Positions 9,391 through 18,227 are shown, counted from the first letter of the stretch. The stretch: DNA of 64,000 nt from Armatimonadota bacterium (GCA_026003175.1 BPGT01000001.1:62001-126000), one strand, 5' to 3'. Translations and numbers: made by a program. Notes: generated by a model from the letters alone, not told the origin.

Positions 9391-11412
9391 CTACTGGTGG
9401 AAAGAGAGCGCTGCCAGTTCATATTCTCCCTGAGGTGTGATCAGCATGAAGCGCACGTACTGAGTGATCTGGGTTCGTGCCAGCTGCCGGCGCACCGATT
9501 CGGGCTGCCGTTGAAGCCATTCCTCAGGGGATTCGTGACGCAGGGAACGCAGCAAGTCCTCCGAAAAGCGTGACATATCTGGCTCTTCCTGCACCCGCTG
9601 CTCCGAACGCACGGCGAAAGACCACTGTGCAGGGCTACCCTGTACCGGCACCCCTGTTGCCCAACGGATGGCGTACAGCAGATACCGTTGTGCTTGGGGT
9701 GTGAGCAGAGGAAAAGGTATGGGCGTTCCTTTCCACGCACTCTCTCTCTGAGCTGGTGACGCACTGCGCAAGGCAAGCAAAACCGCCTGCAGAGTAGGGT
9801 TGTGGGCGAGGCTGGTCAAGGTGGTAAAGTCTCTGTTCGCCTGGCGGAGGTTTTGTCGCTTGATTTCCACGCGCTCTATCTGTTCAGGCAGCAGAGCAGC
9901 GATATCCACAAGATCGTTCACAGCAGGCACGCCCTGTCGCCCGGGTTGCAGGAACCACTCTCGAATGCTGGATTCAGGTATCTCATAGTGCCGGCACAGA
10001 GCACGCAACTGCTGGGTAACCACCACCCAGCGCTCGGAGTCGTGGAGGAGATAGCGGTTTTGACGCAGGTTCTTCTGCACCGTGCGCCAGTCCAGTGCTG
10101 TAGCCAGTATCTTCACCGAGCCGAAAGTGACTTCGCCCGCTTCGAGGTCGCGCGACGGCGCACTAATACGCATGCCTTCCCCCATTCCGACAACGGGGAT
10201 AGTCTCCGTTCGGGCTTCTCCTGCATCACCTTCCTCGCGCGGCAGATACGGATACCACTCCGCCACCAGGTCTACCCCGTTTTCACGGGCGTACAGGGCG
10301 AGCACATTGCCCGTGACATCCATCGCCGCCGAAGGTTCCAGCGGTACAGCACGAGGCGGTTTCGCCGACAACTTTTTCACCAGACCCTCATCGTATGGCG
10401 GCAGAGAATCTCCGCCCGCGGGGAAGTCGTGCAGCGCACACACCACTTCCCACAGGTGGGGTGTCACCACCTTGCCTCCATCGCTGAGCACCTGGTTGTC
10501 TGCAAACACCGCCGTAGAATAGTATAGCCTTCCGGATACAGGATGCAGGGCAAATTGGAGTAACACCCGGTCCGCCGCACGGTATCGCTCCATCTGCTCA
10601 TGACGAAACCGTTCCGCCTCTTCACTGCTGAACATCTTCAGCTGCCGCTCAAGCACCGCTTCGTGCTCACTTCGGAACAGGTGCAGCACTTCTGGGGGCA
10701 ACTGAGCGTCGGCACGTCCCGTTTCCAGAACGAAGACTTCTCCCCGTTCGAGAGCGTTCCATTGCTGGGCAGTGAAGCGAGCCAGCATACAGGCGACCGT
10801 CCATGTCGCCCACGATTCGGTCAAGCGCTGCTGGGTTGCCAGCCGCAACAGGCGCAGAGTTTCCCTTTCACCGAGTGGCTTCTGTGTCTCGCGATAGGTT
10901 TGAATGGCTTGCATTGCCACTGCGTTCATCTGCTCGCGCACGGCGTTCAGTTCGGTGATTTGCCGTTGTGACCATTCTCTCACTGATTCCCGGAGCAGGC
11001 GTAGAGCCGTTTGCCGAAGGCTTTGTACTTCTGCTTGCTGTTGCGCTATCACCTGCGCGGGCGGGGAGAGCATATATTCGGGCGGAGTGCCCTTCTTCTC
11101 TATCTTGCGCCACGTGTAGCCGAAAGCTTCCGCCAGCTTGTTCAGCGTTTCATGCAGGGGCTTATCGTGCACCACCAGGATTGCCCGGTGCTGTGCTACC
11201 GAACGCTCCGCGCGTAGAGAGACGCCTGTCTGTTGAGAAATCTTCTGCAGCACGTCGCCCAGCGGAGCAGGCGGGAAGAAAAAGGTACTCCTCTTCGCCA
11301 AACGAACATCCGCTTGAGGGTCTATGGGGTCGTTGGCGGCGACGATGCATCCGCACAGCGCAAGGGTAAGCCACGCCGCCCCCAGAGATAGCAGAAACGG
11401 TTTTGCGCTCAT
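9391..11412 (-). CDS. Large lipoprotein with N-terminal STN-like domain
   Basis: The protein has 673 residues. A lipoprotein signal is seen (hydrophobic core ending LALCGC). Residues about 45-100 resemble the secretin/TonB short N-terminal (STN) domain: FFFPPAPLGDVLQKISQQTG, then LHETLNKLAEAFGYTW. The next part is helical and Gln/Glu-rich (about 110-290), and the rest has no fold I recognise. STN domains occur in secretins and TonB receptors, but there is no secretin or barrel domain here. It is followed by an OB-fold secreted protein on the same strand upstream. Function unknown. Confidence 0.7.
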   Translation of the reverse strand: MSAKPFLLSLGAAWLTLALCGCIVAANDPIDPQADVRLAKRSTFFFPPAPLGDVLQKISQQTGVSLRAERSVAQHRAILVVHDKPLHETLNKLAEAFGYTWRKIEKKGTPPEYMLSPPAQVIAQQQAEVQSLRQTALRLLRESVREWSQRQITELNAVREQMNAVAMQAIQTYRETQKPLGERETLRLLRLATQQRLTESWATWTVACMLARFTAQQWNALERGEVFVLETGRADAQLPPEVLHLFRSEHEAVLERQLKMFSSEEAERFRHEQMERYRAADRVLLQFALHPVSGRLYYSTAVFADNQVLSDGGKVVTPHLWEVVCALHDFPAGGDSLPPYDEGLVKKLSAKPPRAVPLEPSAAMDVTGNVLALYARENGVDLVAEWYPYLPREEGDAGEARTETIPVVGMGEGMRISAPSRDLEAGEVTFGSVKILATALDWRTVQKNLRQNRYLLHDSERWVVVTQQLRALCRHYEIPESSIREWFLQPGRQGVPAVNDLVDIAALLPEQIERVEIKRQNLRQANRDFTTLTSLAHNPTLQAVLLALRSASPAQRESAWKGTPIPFPLLTPQAQRYLLYAIRWATGVPVQGSPAQWSFAVRSEQRVQEEPDMSRFSEDLLRSLRHESPEEWLQRQPESVRRQLARTQITQYVRFMLITPQGEYELAALSFHQ

Positions 11413-11451
11413 ATCGGTTCCCTCTCGGGAGGCAAAAGTTGTTCTGAAAAT

Positions 11452-11868
11452 TCACTTCTTGTCTGCAGAGGTGGTTTTCTCCTTCTCCGTGGGGGCAGGG
11501 GTCAGCACCTCCACTTTGCCTTTGGTCACATCGATTTCGTTGCGGTAGGTGGCGTAAGCGACGCGCTTCTCCACCGCGAACTTGCCCGTCACGCGCACCT
11601 TGTCGCCGTTCTTCACCGTCGCTTTGCCGTAGCCGAACACGCTAACCGTTTGCTTGCCCTCGCCTATCTTGAAGGTATAGTAGGGGTTGCCCTTCTTGCT
11701 CACCTTCTCCTTGAGGTCGCGCACTGTTCCTACCAGCACTACTTGCTTGCCATCGTACTTCTTGCCCTCGCCGAGCAGCAACTGCACGGTTACCTGTTCC
11801 TGGGCAGTTACTGTTGCCAGCAGCACGCACAGCAAAGCAACAGAGGGCAACGCTTTCATTGCTCGCAC
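11452..11868 (-). CDS. Secreted OB-fold (tRNA_anti-like) protein
   Basis: A small exported protein. The GTG at 11868 is chosen because AGGAGG lies 8 bp before it; ATG 11859 is the next candidate. A signal peptide is evident (MKALPSVALLCVLLATVTAQ). The body reads as one OB fold: GKQVVLVGTVRDLKEKV, YYTFKIGEGKQTVSVFGYGK, GDKVRVTGKFAVEKRV. A charged Lys/Glu tail follows. Similar OB folds in the envelope bind ligands or small oligomers, but no ligand can be named. It is encoded 40 bp upstream of the STN lipoprotein on the same strand, so they may be co-expressed. Confidence 0.7.
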   Translation of the reverse strand: MRAMKALPSVALLCVLLATVTAQEQVTVQLLLGEGKKYDGKQVVLVGTVRDLKEKVSKKGNPYYTFKIGEGKQTVSVFGYGKATVKNGDKVRVTGKFAVEKRVAYATYRNEIDVTKGKVEVLTPAPTEKEKTTSADKK

Positions 11869-12132
11869 GACACGAACCTCCTTTCCCTGATTCTGCATCG
11901 TATCCTGATTTCGAAGACATCCCATTGCTTTCCTGCGGCGTTACGGTTTTCTGAAGAACGCCTCCAGCACAGGCGGGGTCACCTTTTTGTGAGTATGAAA
12001 CTACCACAACCATGCCAATTCGGTCAACAGAAGCGAACCAGCGTGAACCCGCCCAAATGTGATGACTTGAAGCATCCCCTCTATCTCGTGCAGCCACCTG
12101 CGTGGCTCCTGGGCCGACTCGAATGCACGGTG

Positions 12133-13161
12133 CTACTGCGCCTGCACGCTCAACCCCAGCGCCTCCGCCACCTGCCTCAGCGGAACCACCAGCTCTCCCT
12201 GAAAAGGAAACACCGCGCGTTCCAGCTTCACCTTGCCCGAAGGGGTCTGCGCTTCCCAGCCGAACGCCTGCACCTGTACCCACCGGGAACCACGACGCAG
12301 CGTGACCGTCCATATCTCGGAGGTGCGGTTCGTCTGCACTTCTACCCCGAACGGCTGGAGCAGGCTCACCGGAACCACCACCACGCCGTTGAGCGAGGCG
12401 ATGAGCGGGCTGGAGAGGGGCTTTCCATCCACCAGCAACTGGGGCACGGGCATCGGCTTGACTATCCCTTTGGGATGCACGAGTAGACGATATAAAACGC
12501 TTTGCGCCAGGGCTTCAGCCGACCTCAGGTTGGGCGATTCCAGAACCACTTTTGCTCTGTCGTACCAGAACGACAAGCTACCTCCCCCTCTTGGAGCATT
12601 AAGATACCATGCTTCCTCCCCGAGCGGCTTGGTGGAGGGCGTTCCCCGCAACAGGATAGCGCTGGATGCACGCTGTACGTCCTCAAAGGTCTGTTGCACA
12701 GGACGCCCATAGACAGTTATTTCCACGCGGATCCTTTGCCTGGCAAGGTCGGTATACGTAAGGATTTGTCGTGCAAGATACGCTTGGGCTCGTTCCATAG
12801 GGAACCAACTACGAGTTATCCGACAAGCTGGTTGCTCTAGACCATGAACAGTGCTGGTGCTGAGCTCGTTCAAGGTAATGTACGTGTGTCCGAATGGTGT
12901 CCCCGAATCAAGAGTACCCGGGTCGTCTTGACCGCGGTACTCTCGCACCACTACTGTATAACCAGGTATCTCCTGCACATCCGGCAACAGGAAAAGCAAA
13001 TCGGCAGGCGTGTAACTCAAAGAGGGTACGCTCCCTCTGTTTACGATCTTGATACCACCTTCCACAGTCTGCCCTACAGGGGGAATGGTATTCAGATTAC
13101 TCTGTGCCCATGCACCAGCACATATCAGGCAGGATAGTGATAGGATCAGGCTCTTATGCAT
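12133..13161 (-). CDS. Secreted stalk-domain protein (Cu_amine_oxidN1-like), pair 1
   Basis: The protein has 342 residues with a signal peptide ending AWAQ. The C-terminal 100 residues resemble copper amine oxidase N-terminal (stalk) repeats: LVDGKPLSSPLIASLNGVVV, then VKLERAVFPF and VPLRQVAEALGLSV. The N-terminal part contains a motif shared with the protein at 15982-17049 (QEIPGY versus EEIPGW) and a GEEAWYL segment (GEESWYL there). It is the first of three related stalk proteins, each encoded just downstream of a transglutaminase-like gene. Stalk domains are usually non-catalytic cell-wall-associated modules. The role is unknown. Confidence 0.75.
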   Translation of the reverse strand: MHKSLILSLSCLICAGAWAQSNLNTIPPVGQTVEGGIKIVNRGSVPSLSYTPADLLFLLPDVQEIPGYTVVVREYRGQDDPGTLDSGTPFGHTYITLNELSTSTVHGLEQPACRITRSWFPMERAQAYLARQILTYTDLARQRIRVEITVYGRPVQQTFEDVQRASSAILLRGTPSTKPLGEEAWYLNAPRGGGSLSFWYDRAKVVLESPNLRSAEALAQSVLYRLLVHPKGIVKPMPVPQLLVDGKPLSSPLIASLNGVVVVPVSLLQPFGVEVQTNRTSEIWTVTLRRGSRWVQVQAFGWEAQTPSGKVKLERAVFPFQGELVVPLRQVAEALGLSVQAQ

Positions 13162-13204
13162 GGTGTACCCTGTACCTCCTTCCTTTTTAGCTGGTCAAAG
13201 CGAA

Positions 13205-13421
13205 CTAATTCGCTGTCACATTTGGGATGACCCCCCCAATAGGGGTAGGCACCCAGAAGAAGCTGGGATTGCTTTCAGATACCACCTGAAGAGTTGTAAG
13301 ATCCCTGAAGTAGTAAGTATCCACGAGATTATCCCGGTAGTCGGGCTCCCGCGACATACCAATAACAGCAATACGATGTGAAGGATGAAACTGCAAGCAA
13401 GCATCCCAAACGAGAGTATCT
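13205..13421 (-). pseudogene. Transglutaminase-like gene remnant (3' end only), pair 1
   Basis: About 72 codons, open from an IS junction to a stop at 13205. They align with the C-terminus of the gene at 17070-18227: LVWDACLQF against RVWDGSIAF, and SREPDYRDNLVDTYYFRDLT against AREPDYRDQLIVRYVFQDLV, ending FFWVPTPIGGVIPNV. The catalytic Cys and His regions are missing. The break coincides with GAGGGTGTTCAAAAAATCGG, the end of an IS remnant. The remnant lies 43 bp upstream of stalk gene 1, exactly where intact transglutaminase genes stand in pairs 2 and 3. Confidence 0.75.
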
Positions 13422-13800
13422 GAGGGTGTTCAAAAAATCGGTTGGTATCGGGTATACCGATTCCATGAAACGACGATACCTACCACAAAGCAGACTCACT
13501 ACCCTGTCGGTGAAGGTCATCTTCACCATCGTCCAGCGCTTCTGCCAACTCCATCCTCTGCTCCCACGCCGCGCACGACCCTACAAATACCCCGAAGCGC
13601 TCATCCTCACCCTCCTCTTGCTGGGAGTGTCCTACCGACGCCTACTGTTCGCCCTCGCCCCAGAACTGCTGCCCGACCAACCCCTGCCTGTTGCAGCATC
13701 TTGCAGACGAACGCCTGCACCAACTGCTCACTTGGCTTGCCCAGCAGGGCATATGGCGGCACAGCACGTGCCGAACCTGTTGAGGACGATAGCAAAGTAG
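13422..13800 (+). mobile_element. IS remnant with decayed transposase (copy 1)
   Basis: The element begins GAGGGTGTTCAAAAAATCGG and carries the N-terminal part of a DDE transposase: VKVIFTIVQRFCQ, RPYKYPEALILTLLLLGV, SYRRLLFALAPELLPDQPLP. Compared with the copy at 18284-18801 it has lost about 10-12 bp after LLLLGV and about 22 bp after PLP, so the frame breaks. No catalytic aspartate region remains. It truncates the transglutaminase gene of pair 1. The family may be IS4-like (inference). Confidence 0.75.
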
Positions 13801-13806
13801 CATCTC

Positions 13807-14865
13807 TTACATGCCCAGTGCCTTGCGTACCTCCTCAATCGGTGCGACCAGGTCGCCCTTGTAGGGTAAAGCGGGGCGTGATAGTTTGACCGTTTTGCCC
13901 TCCCACGTCTTCATCTCCCAGTCTAACGCGCGCAGCTCCACCCACCGCTGACCCCATATCACACGCACACGCCAGTCGGTGCAGGCACTGCCGGAAACAT
14001 CGTATGGACCGGGTTGTCGTGCCAGTGGTACTCTCACCCGTCTTACCCAAGACAAGGTTGGATGTTGACTCTCTAGTATACATCCGGCTTCTCTGAAGCG
14101 CGATAGCGGAGCAACAAGCACCCCGTTGAGGTTCGCTCTGCCGTCCATATCGATGCCAACGCTACTCTTTCCGCGCAGTACTTTATGATGTAATACACGA
14201 TATAGCAGCCCCCATGCGATGGCTTCTGTCCATTCCGGGGAAGCCTCCACATGCCCTTGTTGTTCAACTACTACCAGAGTACGCCCCTCAACGAAAGCTA
14301 CAGACGCATCATGAGATGTCTGGGAGACAAATACGCAGGCTTCACCAAGCAGGTTCCCTGACGAAAAACCATTTTTACCCTTAGCACCCTTTGCTTCATT
14401 TACCTGCGACGCACCCCGTGCGGCATACCAGATCCTTAGACGATGGTGCGCCTTTTCTGTGTCCGGAAAGACAAATATCTGCACATCCACCGTCTTTTCT
14501 GGAAGAAAAGATGTTTTGCTGCCAGCGGTGAGAGGGGACTCCGCAAGAGATACATATCGGCGCCAAAATATGCTGACGGTGTCCAGATGCAAGCCCGTAT
14601 GTATGCCACTATCTTCGCTCGGTATAGACGATAGCCCCGGGATTTCATCCTGTGCGTACAGTATATCCAGGGCAACTTGCCAATTCAATCCACTAACTGC
14701 TCGTCCTGGGAACTCGCCCCATACACAATGCTTCCAAACAGCCTCCCGATAGACAGAACCGTCGCCCTGCGCAAGTGCTTGAAACGCATCGACAGGAGGA
14801 ACTTCCTGCGCAGTGCATTGCAACGCCACGATAGCTACAAGCACAGACAGAAGCTCGCTTTTCAT
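13807..14865 (-). CDS. Secreted stalk-domain protein (divergent), pair 2
   Basis: The protein has 352 residues with a signal peptide (MKSELLSVLVAIVALQCTAQ). The C-terminal region matches the other two stalk proteins in plan: NLNGVLVAPLSRFREAGCIL, then WRVRVIWGQRWVELRALDWE and LPYKGDLVAPIEEVRKALGM. It ends right after KALGM, about 15-18 residues earlier than the 15982 paralogue. The N-terminal two thirds are much diverged. It is 15 bp downstream of the transglutaminase-like gene at 14881. Function unknown. Confidence 0.7.
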   Translation of the reverse strand: MKSELLSVLVAIVALQCTAQEVPPVDAFQALAQGDGSVYREAVWKHCVWGEFPGRAVSGLNWQVALDILYAQDEIPGLSSIPSEDSGIHTGLHLDTVSIFWRRYVSLAESPLTAGSKTSFLPEKTVDVQIFVFPDTEKAHHRLRIWYAARGASQVNEAKGAKGKNGFSSGNLLGEACVFVSQTSHDASVAFVEGRTLVVVEQQGHVEASPEWTEAIAWGLLYRVLHHKVLRGKSSVGIDMDGRANLNGVLVAPLSRFREAGCILESQHPTLSWVRRVRVPLARQPGPYDVSGSACTDWRVRVIWGQRWVELRALDWEMKTWEGKTVKLSRPALPYKGDLVAPIEEVRKALGM

Positions 14866-14880
14866 CTGTACCTCCTTTTC

Positions 14881-15942
14881 TTACCGACCGGACATCGGTT
14901 CAGTAGTAATCACGTTGGGGATGAAGCCTGCTGCTGGCATTGGGTTCCACGGTTCATCAGGGCTTCCCGGCAGCACGGGGCTACCAGCTTGTTGCCCATC
15001 CAGAAAGTCAATGTAATACCTTACCAAAGCCTGCTTATAACGATTGTCACGCTGCCAGCTCACTGCGATCTCAATACCGCCAGCCGACGATACGAAACCG
15101 TAAGAAGAGTCCCAAATCATATTGTTGTAGACCGCAAATTGATGATGCGACACCCCAAGGGACGTCAGCGGAGGCGCACCTGCCGGGTCTATTTGCTGGG
15201 TGTATATTCTCCAGCCGTTGCCGTTTGGTTCACCAGAGTAGGCTGTTCCTAAGGGGTAAGAGCGCTGCGAACGCAGGGGATAAGCTCCCACGCTGGTGAC
15301 CAAACACACAAGAAAATCTGCAAGGTCATTACACTGTCCCCTCAGAGGCAACCACCCATAACTGCCGAGGAACATCTTTAGATGAAAATCCTCTCCTTCA
15401 TCGGTGTGATTGCGTGTACACCCCTGCAATTGCTCGACAGCAGCGACAGTTATATACGTCCCTCTTATCCACAACTCTTTGGTTAATAATTCCGCAGCTC
15501 GTGCGGGAGTAACTGCTTCCCTGGCCCAAACGCAGCTATACCTGAGCACGCTCACCCATGCCGGATCCATCGGCGCCTTCGGTGCATCCAACACCACAAA
15601 CACCTCCGAACTGTATATCGGCGTCAGGTAATACACCGGACCCCAAGCACCCCAGTAGTATATCACATACGAAATCTCCAGCTGGGCGTGGTCTACATGA
15701 GCAGGAAGATCAGGCAAGGGATACGGCTGCCCGGGAGGTTTCAGGTTGCCTACGCCCGGGTCATTCACGGTGAAATAGACCGTGCCGTCCACCAGACTGC
15801 GCAGTCGCGCAGAGCTCACCTTCCAGCCCAACAGATTGCCTCCACCTTCCAGATATGCGCTCCAGCCGGTACCCATCTTCGCACACAGCGGGTTGTCCAG
15901 TGCATTCATGGGTTCCGAAGGCGAGTAGGTCCAATCCGCCAT
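14881..15942 (-). CDS. Transglutaminase-like protein lacking signal peptide, pair 2
   Basis: The protein has 353 residues. It aligns with the gene at 17070 over nearly its whole length and keeps a Cys-His-Asp arrangement as in the transglutaminase/papain-like fold: GQCNDLADFLVC (Cys204), SHHQF (His266/267), MIWDSS (Asp278). Compared with the paralogue it lacks the first about 36 residues including the signal peptide; an in-frame TGA lies six codons upstream of ATG 15942, so the 5' end is probably lost. An N-terminal patch is identical at the DNA level to the paralogue. Without a signal it may stay in the cytosol or be a decaying gene. Confidence 0.72.
   Translation of the reverse strand: MADWTYSPSEPMNALDNPLCAKMGTGWSAYLEGGGNLLGWKVSSARLRSLVDGTVYFTVNDPGVGNLKPPGQPYPLPDLPAHVDHAQLEISYVIYYWGAWGPVYYLTPIYSSEVFVVLDAPKAPMDPAWVSVLRYSCVWAREAVTPARAAELLTKELWIRGTYITVAAVEQLQGCTRNHTDEGEDFHLKMFLGSYGWLPLRGQCNDLADFLVCLVTSVGAYPLRSQRSYPLGTAYSGEPNGNGWRIYTQQIDPAGAPPLTSLGVSHHQFAVYNNMIWDSSYGFVSSAGGIEIAVSWQRDNRYKQALVRYYIDFLDGQQAGSPVLPGSPDEPWNPMPAAGFIPNVITTEPMSGR
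15551..15840. repeat. 290-bp segment identical to 17731-18020
   Basis: Every base of this stretch matches 17731-18020 in the same orientation, while sequence on both sides is clearly diverged. It lies inside the N-terminal coding part of the transglutaminase-like gene of pair 2. This is most simply recent gene conversion or a recombination tract. Confidence 0.9.
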
Positions 15943-15981
15943 CGGGTCACTACCCTGTCATTGGTGTGGAAATGCCCTGTC

Positions 15982-17049
15982 TCATTGAGGCATCAACGCA
16001 ATTGTTTGCCCCTTTTGATGGACAACCATCCCCAACGCCTCCGCAACTTGCCTTAATGGAACTATCAACTCCCCCTTGTAGGGGAAAACGGGTCTTTCTA
16101 ACCTCACCTTCCCTTTCTCCGTCTCCATCTCCCAAGAAAATGCCTTGACCCTAACCCAGTGCCCATTGTCCTTCAGTGTCACGACCCATTCCTCACGCGT
16201 TCGGTTCACGGTGGTCTCAATGCCTGCCTCCTTCAGCACAGAAACCGGCGCAACGGTCACACCTGCTAAAGATATCGCCGCTCCCTGCGCAACGGGTTGC
16301 TGGGCAACCAACACTGTCATCGCTCGCTGTGCCATGCCTAACTTCTTCGGGTGCTTTTGAATGCGGTATTCTATCCCAACCGCTAAAGCCTCAGCAAACA
16401 TTAAGTCAGGGGCATCAATAAGGACAGCACATCGGTTCAGCCTGAAAAACACCGTCGTCGGAGAAAGATACCAACTCTCTTCACCCAGAGGGAAACCCGA
16501 TGGCGTCCCTGCCTTCATCCTTATCCCAGATTGAGATTGCCACTTATACTCCGATAGGGTTTCCCCATGCTCCTCAGCAGGACGATCGTAAACATAAATG
16601 TCTATGTCAATGGCGTCCAATCTGACGAAATCTCTAAGCCCTTGTTGGTATTCGGCAACTTGCTTCAAATTGCGCCAAAGGCGGAGGATTTGGCTCCTCA
16701 TGCCTCCAGGAACTGGTTTTAGCCCGACATAACCTGCTTCATCCAAGCGGATAATCGTGTGGACTCCCTTAACCCTGAGACCTCCAATCTTCTCAAGGAC
16801 ATCCTCAGGCGGGGGGAAGGCAACCCATCCAGGGATTTCTTCAATGCCGTAAGTCAACTGCTCAAGGTCATCTGCCGTGATGTCCATCGTTCCCCTCCTC
16901 CCCCTTTCTATCAAAAATTGCCCTTCAACAAAGTTTCTCTGCCCTGGCGCTAATTTAGGGTAGGGAGGTTGGCTGAACAGCAGTCCCGAAGCTAGCAGAA
17001 TTGCTAACATGAAAGCGATACCCAATCGCATTGTCTTTCCTCTTCGCAT
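15982..17049 (-). CDS. Secreted stalk-domain protein (Cu_amine_oxidN1-like), pair 3
   Basis: The protein has 355 residues with a signal peptide (MRLGIAFMLAILLASGLLFS). ATG 17049 has GAGGTG upstream; ATG 17031, with GAGGAAAGACA, would give a cleaner signal and is also likely. The N-terminal domain has DDLEQLTYGIEEIPGW and GEESWYL. The C-terminus has stalk repeats: LAGVTVAPVSVLKEAGIETT, WVRVKAFSWEMETEKGKVRL, PYKGELIVPLRQVAEALGMV. It follows the full-length transglutaminase-like gene by 20 bp. Its codon usage looks somewhat less GC-rich than the neighbours. Confidence 0.75.
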   Translation of the reverse strand: MRRGKTMRLGIAFMLAILLASGLLFSQPPYPKLAPGQRNFVEGQFLIERGRRGTMDITADDLEQLTYGIEEIPGWVAFPPPEDVLEKIGGLRVKGVHTIIRLDEAGYVGLKPVPGGMRSQILRLWRNLKQVAEYQQGLRDFVRLDAIDIDIYVYDRPAEEHGETLSEYKWQSQSGIRMKAGTPSGFPLGEESWYLSPTTVFFRLNRCAVLIDAPDLMFAEALAVGIEYRIQKHPKKLGMAQRAMTVLVAQQPVAQGAAISLAGVTVAPVSVLKEAGIETTVNRTREEWVVTLKDNGHWVRVKAFSWEMETEKGKVRLERPVFPYKGELIVPLRQVAEALGMVVHQKGQTIALMPQ

Positions 17050-17069
17050 TGGTTATCACCTCGCTAAAG

Positions 17070-18227
17070 TTATGGTGGCAAAGGACTGGCGTAGACGTCA
17101 GGGATAAACCCTGAGGGAGACGGAGTAGGCTGCCAGAAAAAGGAGGGGTCATTCACCTCCACTATTTGCCCGGTCACGAGGTCTTGAAAAACATAGCGAA
17201 CAATCAGTTGATCTCGGTAATCAGGCTCTCTGGCTATCCCAAGCACAAAGGTTGGGCCGGGTAAAAAAGCGATACTTCCATCCCAAACCCTCATCCCCCT
17301 ATCCAAGCAAAACTGGTGATAAGACCAACTTGCTTGCTGACTGGAGCCTGTCGGAGCGGCATCTAAGGGATGGGTGTCAAATCCAAGGAGAAGTCCTTGA
17401 TTCCCATTAGGGAGGGTAGTTATGCGGCGACTGTTAACGAGGGAATGAGTCCTTTGGGCTGACCTTGGGATGCCGACAGATGTGATGAGGCAAACGAGGA
17501 AATCGGCAAAGTCATTGCATTGACCCCAATATGGTCCTCGCCTAAGGTTATCTTCTAAATAAGCCCTTAAGTAGAAATACTCACCGGTGTCGGGGTCAGG
17601 GGGGAGGCGGGTGTAAGCCCGTCGACCACCGTTGTAATTTCCATTCCGATGCAATTCCCTCGTTAACCTTCTTGCCGCCCCCTCCGGAGTGCTTTCTCCC
17701 CTTGCCCACTGACAACTCCTCCTCAAAATACTCACCCATGCCGGATCCATCGGCGCCTTCGGTGCATCCAACACCACAAACACCTCCGAACTGTATATCG
17801 GCGTCAGGTAATACACCGGACCCCAAGCACCCCAGTAGTATATCACATACGAAATCTCCAGCTGGGCGTGGTCTACATGAGCAGGAAGATCAGGCAAGGG
17901 ATACGGCTGCCCGGGAGGTTTCAGGTTGCCTACGCCCGGGTCATTCACGGTGAAATAGACCGTGCCGTCCACCAGACTGCGCAGTCGCGCAGAGCTCACC
18001 TTCCAGCCCAACAGATTGCCCCCACCTTCCAGATATGCGCTCCAGCCAGTTCCCATCTTCACACAAAGCGGGTTGCCCAGTGCGTTCATGGGTGTAATCA
18101 GGTCCTGACTGCCTTCTGTTTGCCCCCAGCGCAGCGGGTAGAAAGTCCCGTTGAACCGGTATTGCGCCCAGCACAAGTTGGACGCCAGCACCAGCAGCAG
18201 GGTTACACCCCAAAGGCGTCTGAGCAT
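17070..18227 (-). CDS. Secreted transglutaminase-like protein, pair 3 (full length)
   Basis: The ATG at 18227 is chosen because AGGAGG lies about 9 bp upstream and the protein then opens with a signal peptide (MLRRLWGVTLLLVLASNLCW). The upstream open frame is IS sequence, not part of the gene. The product has 385 residues. A candidate catalytic triad is Cys237 (YWGQCNDFADFLVC), His304 (SYHQF) and Asp316 (VWDGS), in the Cys-His-Asp order of the transglutaminase-like superfamily. It would act outside the cytoplasm. The substrate is unknown: protein crosslinking, amide hydrolysis or peptidoglycan are all possible. Confidence 0.75.
   Translation of the reverse strand: MLRRLWGVTLLLVLASNLCWAQYRFNGTFYPLRWGQTEGSQDLITPMNALGNPLCVKMGTGWSAYLEGGGNLLGWKVSSARLRSLVDGTVYFTVNDPGVGNLKPPGQPYPLPDLPAHVDHAQLEISYVIYYWGAWGPVYYLTPIYSSEVFVVLDAPKAPMDPAWVSILRRSCQWARGESTPEGAARRLTRELHRNGNYNGGRRAYTRLPPDPDTGEYFYLRAYLEDNLRRGPYWGQCNDFADFLVCLITSVGIPRSAQRTHSLVNSRRITTLPNGNQGLLLGFDTHPLDAAPTGSSQQASWSYHQFCLDRGMRVWDGSIAFLPGPTFVLGIAREPDYRDQLIVRYVFQDLVTGQIVEVNDPSFFWQPTPSPSGFIPDVYASPLPP
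17731..18020. repeat. 290-bp segment identical to 15551-15840
   Basis: This is the partner copy of the identical tract, inside the transglutaminase-like gene of pair 3. Similarity continues with scattered mismatches to about 18100 and stops sharply at the other end. Confidence 0.9.

Noticed and set aside
13378-13800. 140-residue protein-coding gene on the plus strand
   Set aside because: It is a decayed transposase fragment joined to unrelated flanking sequence.
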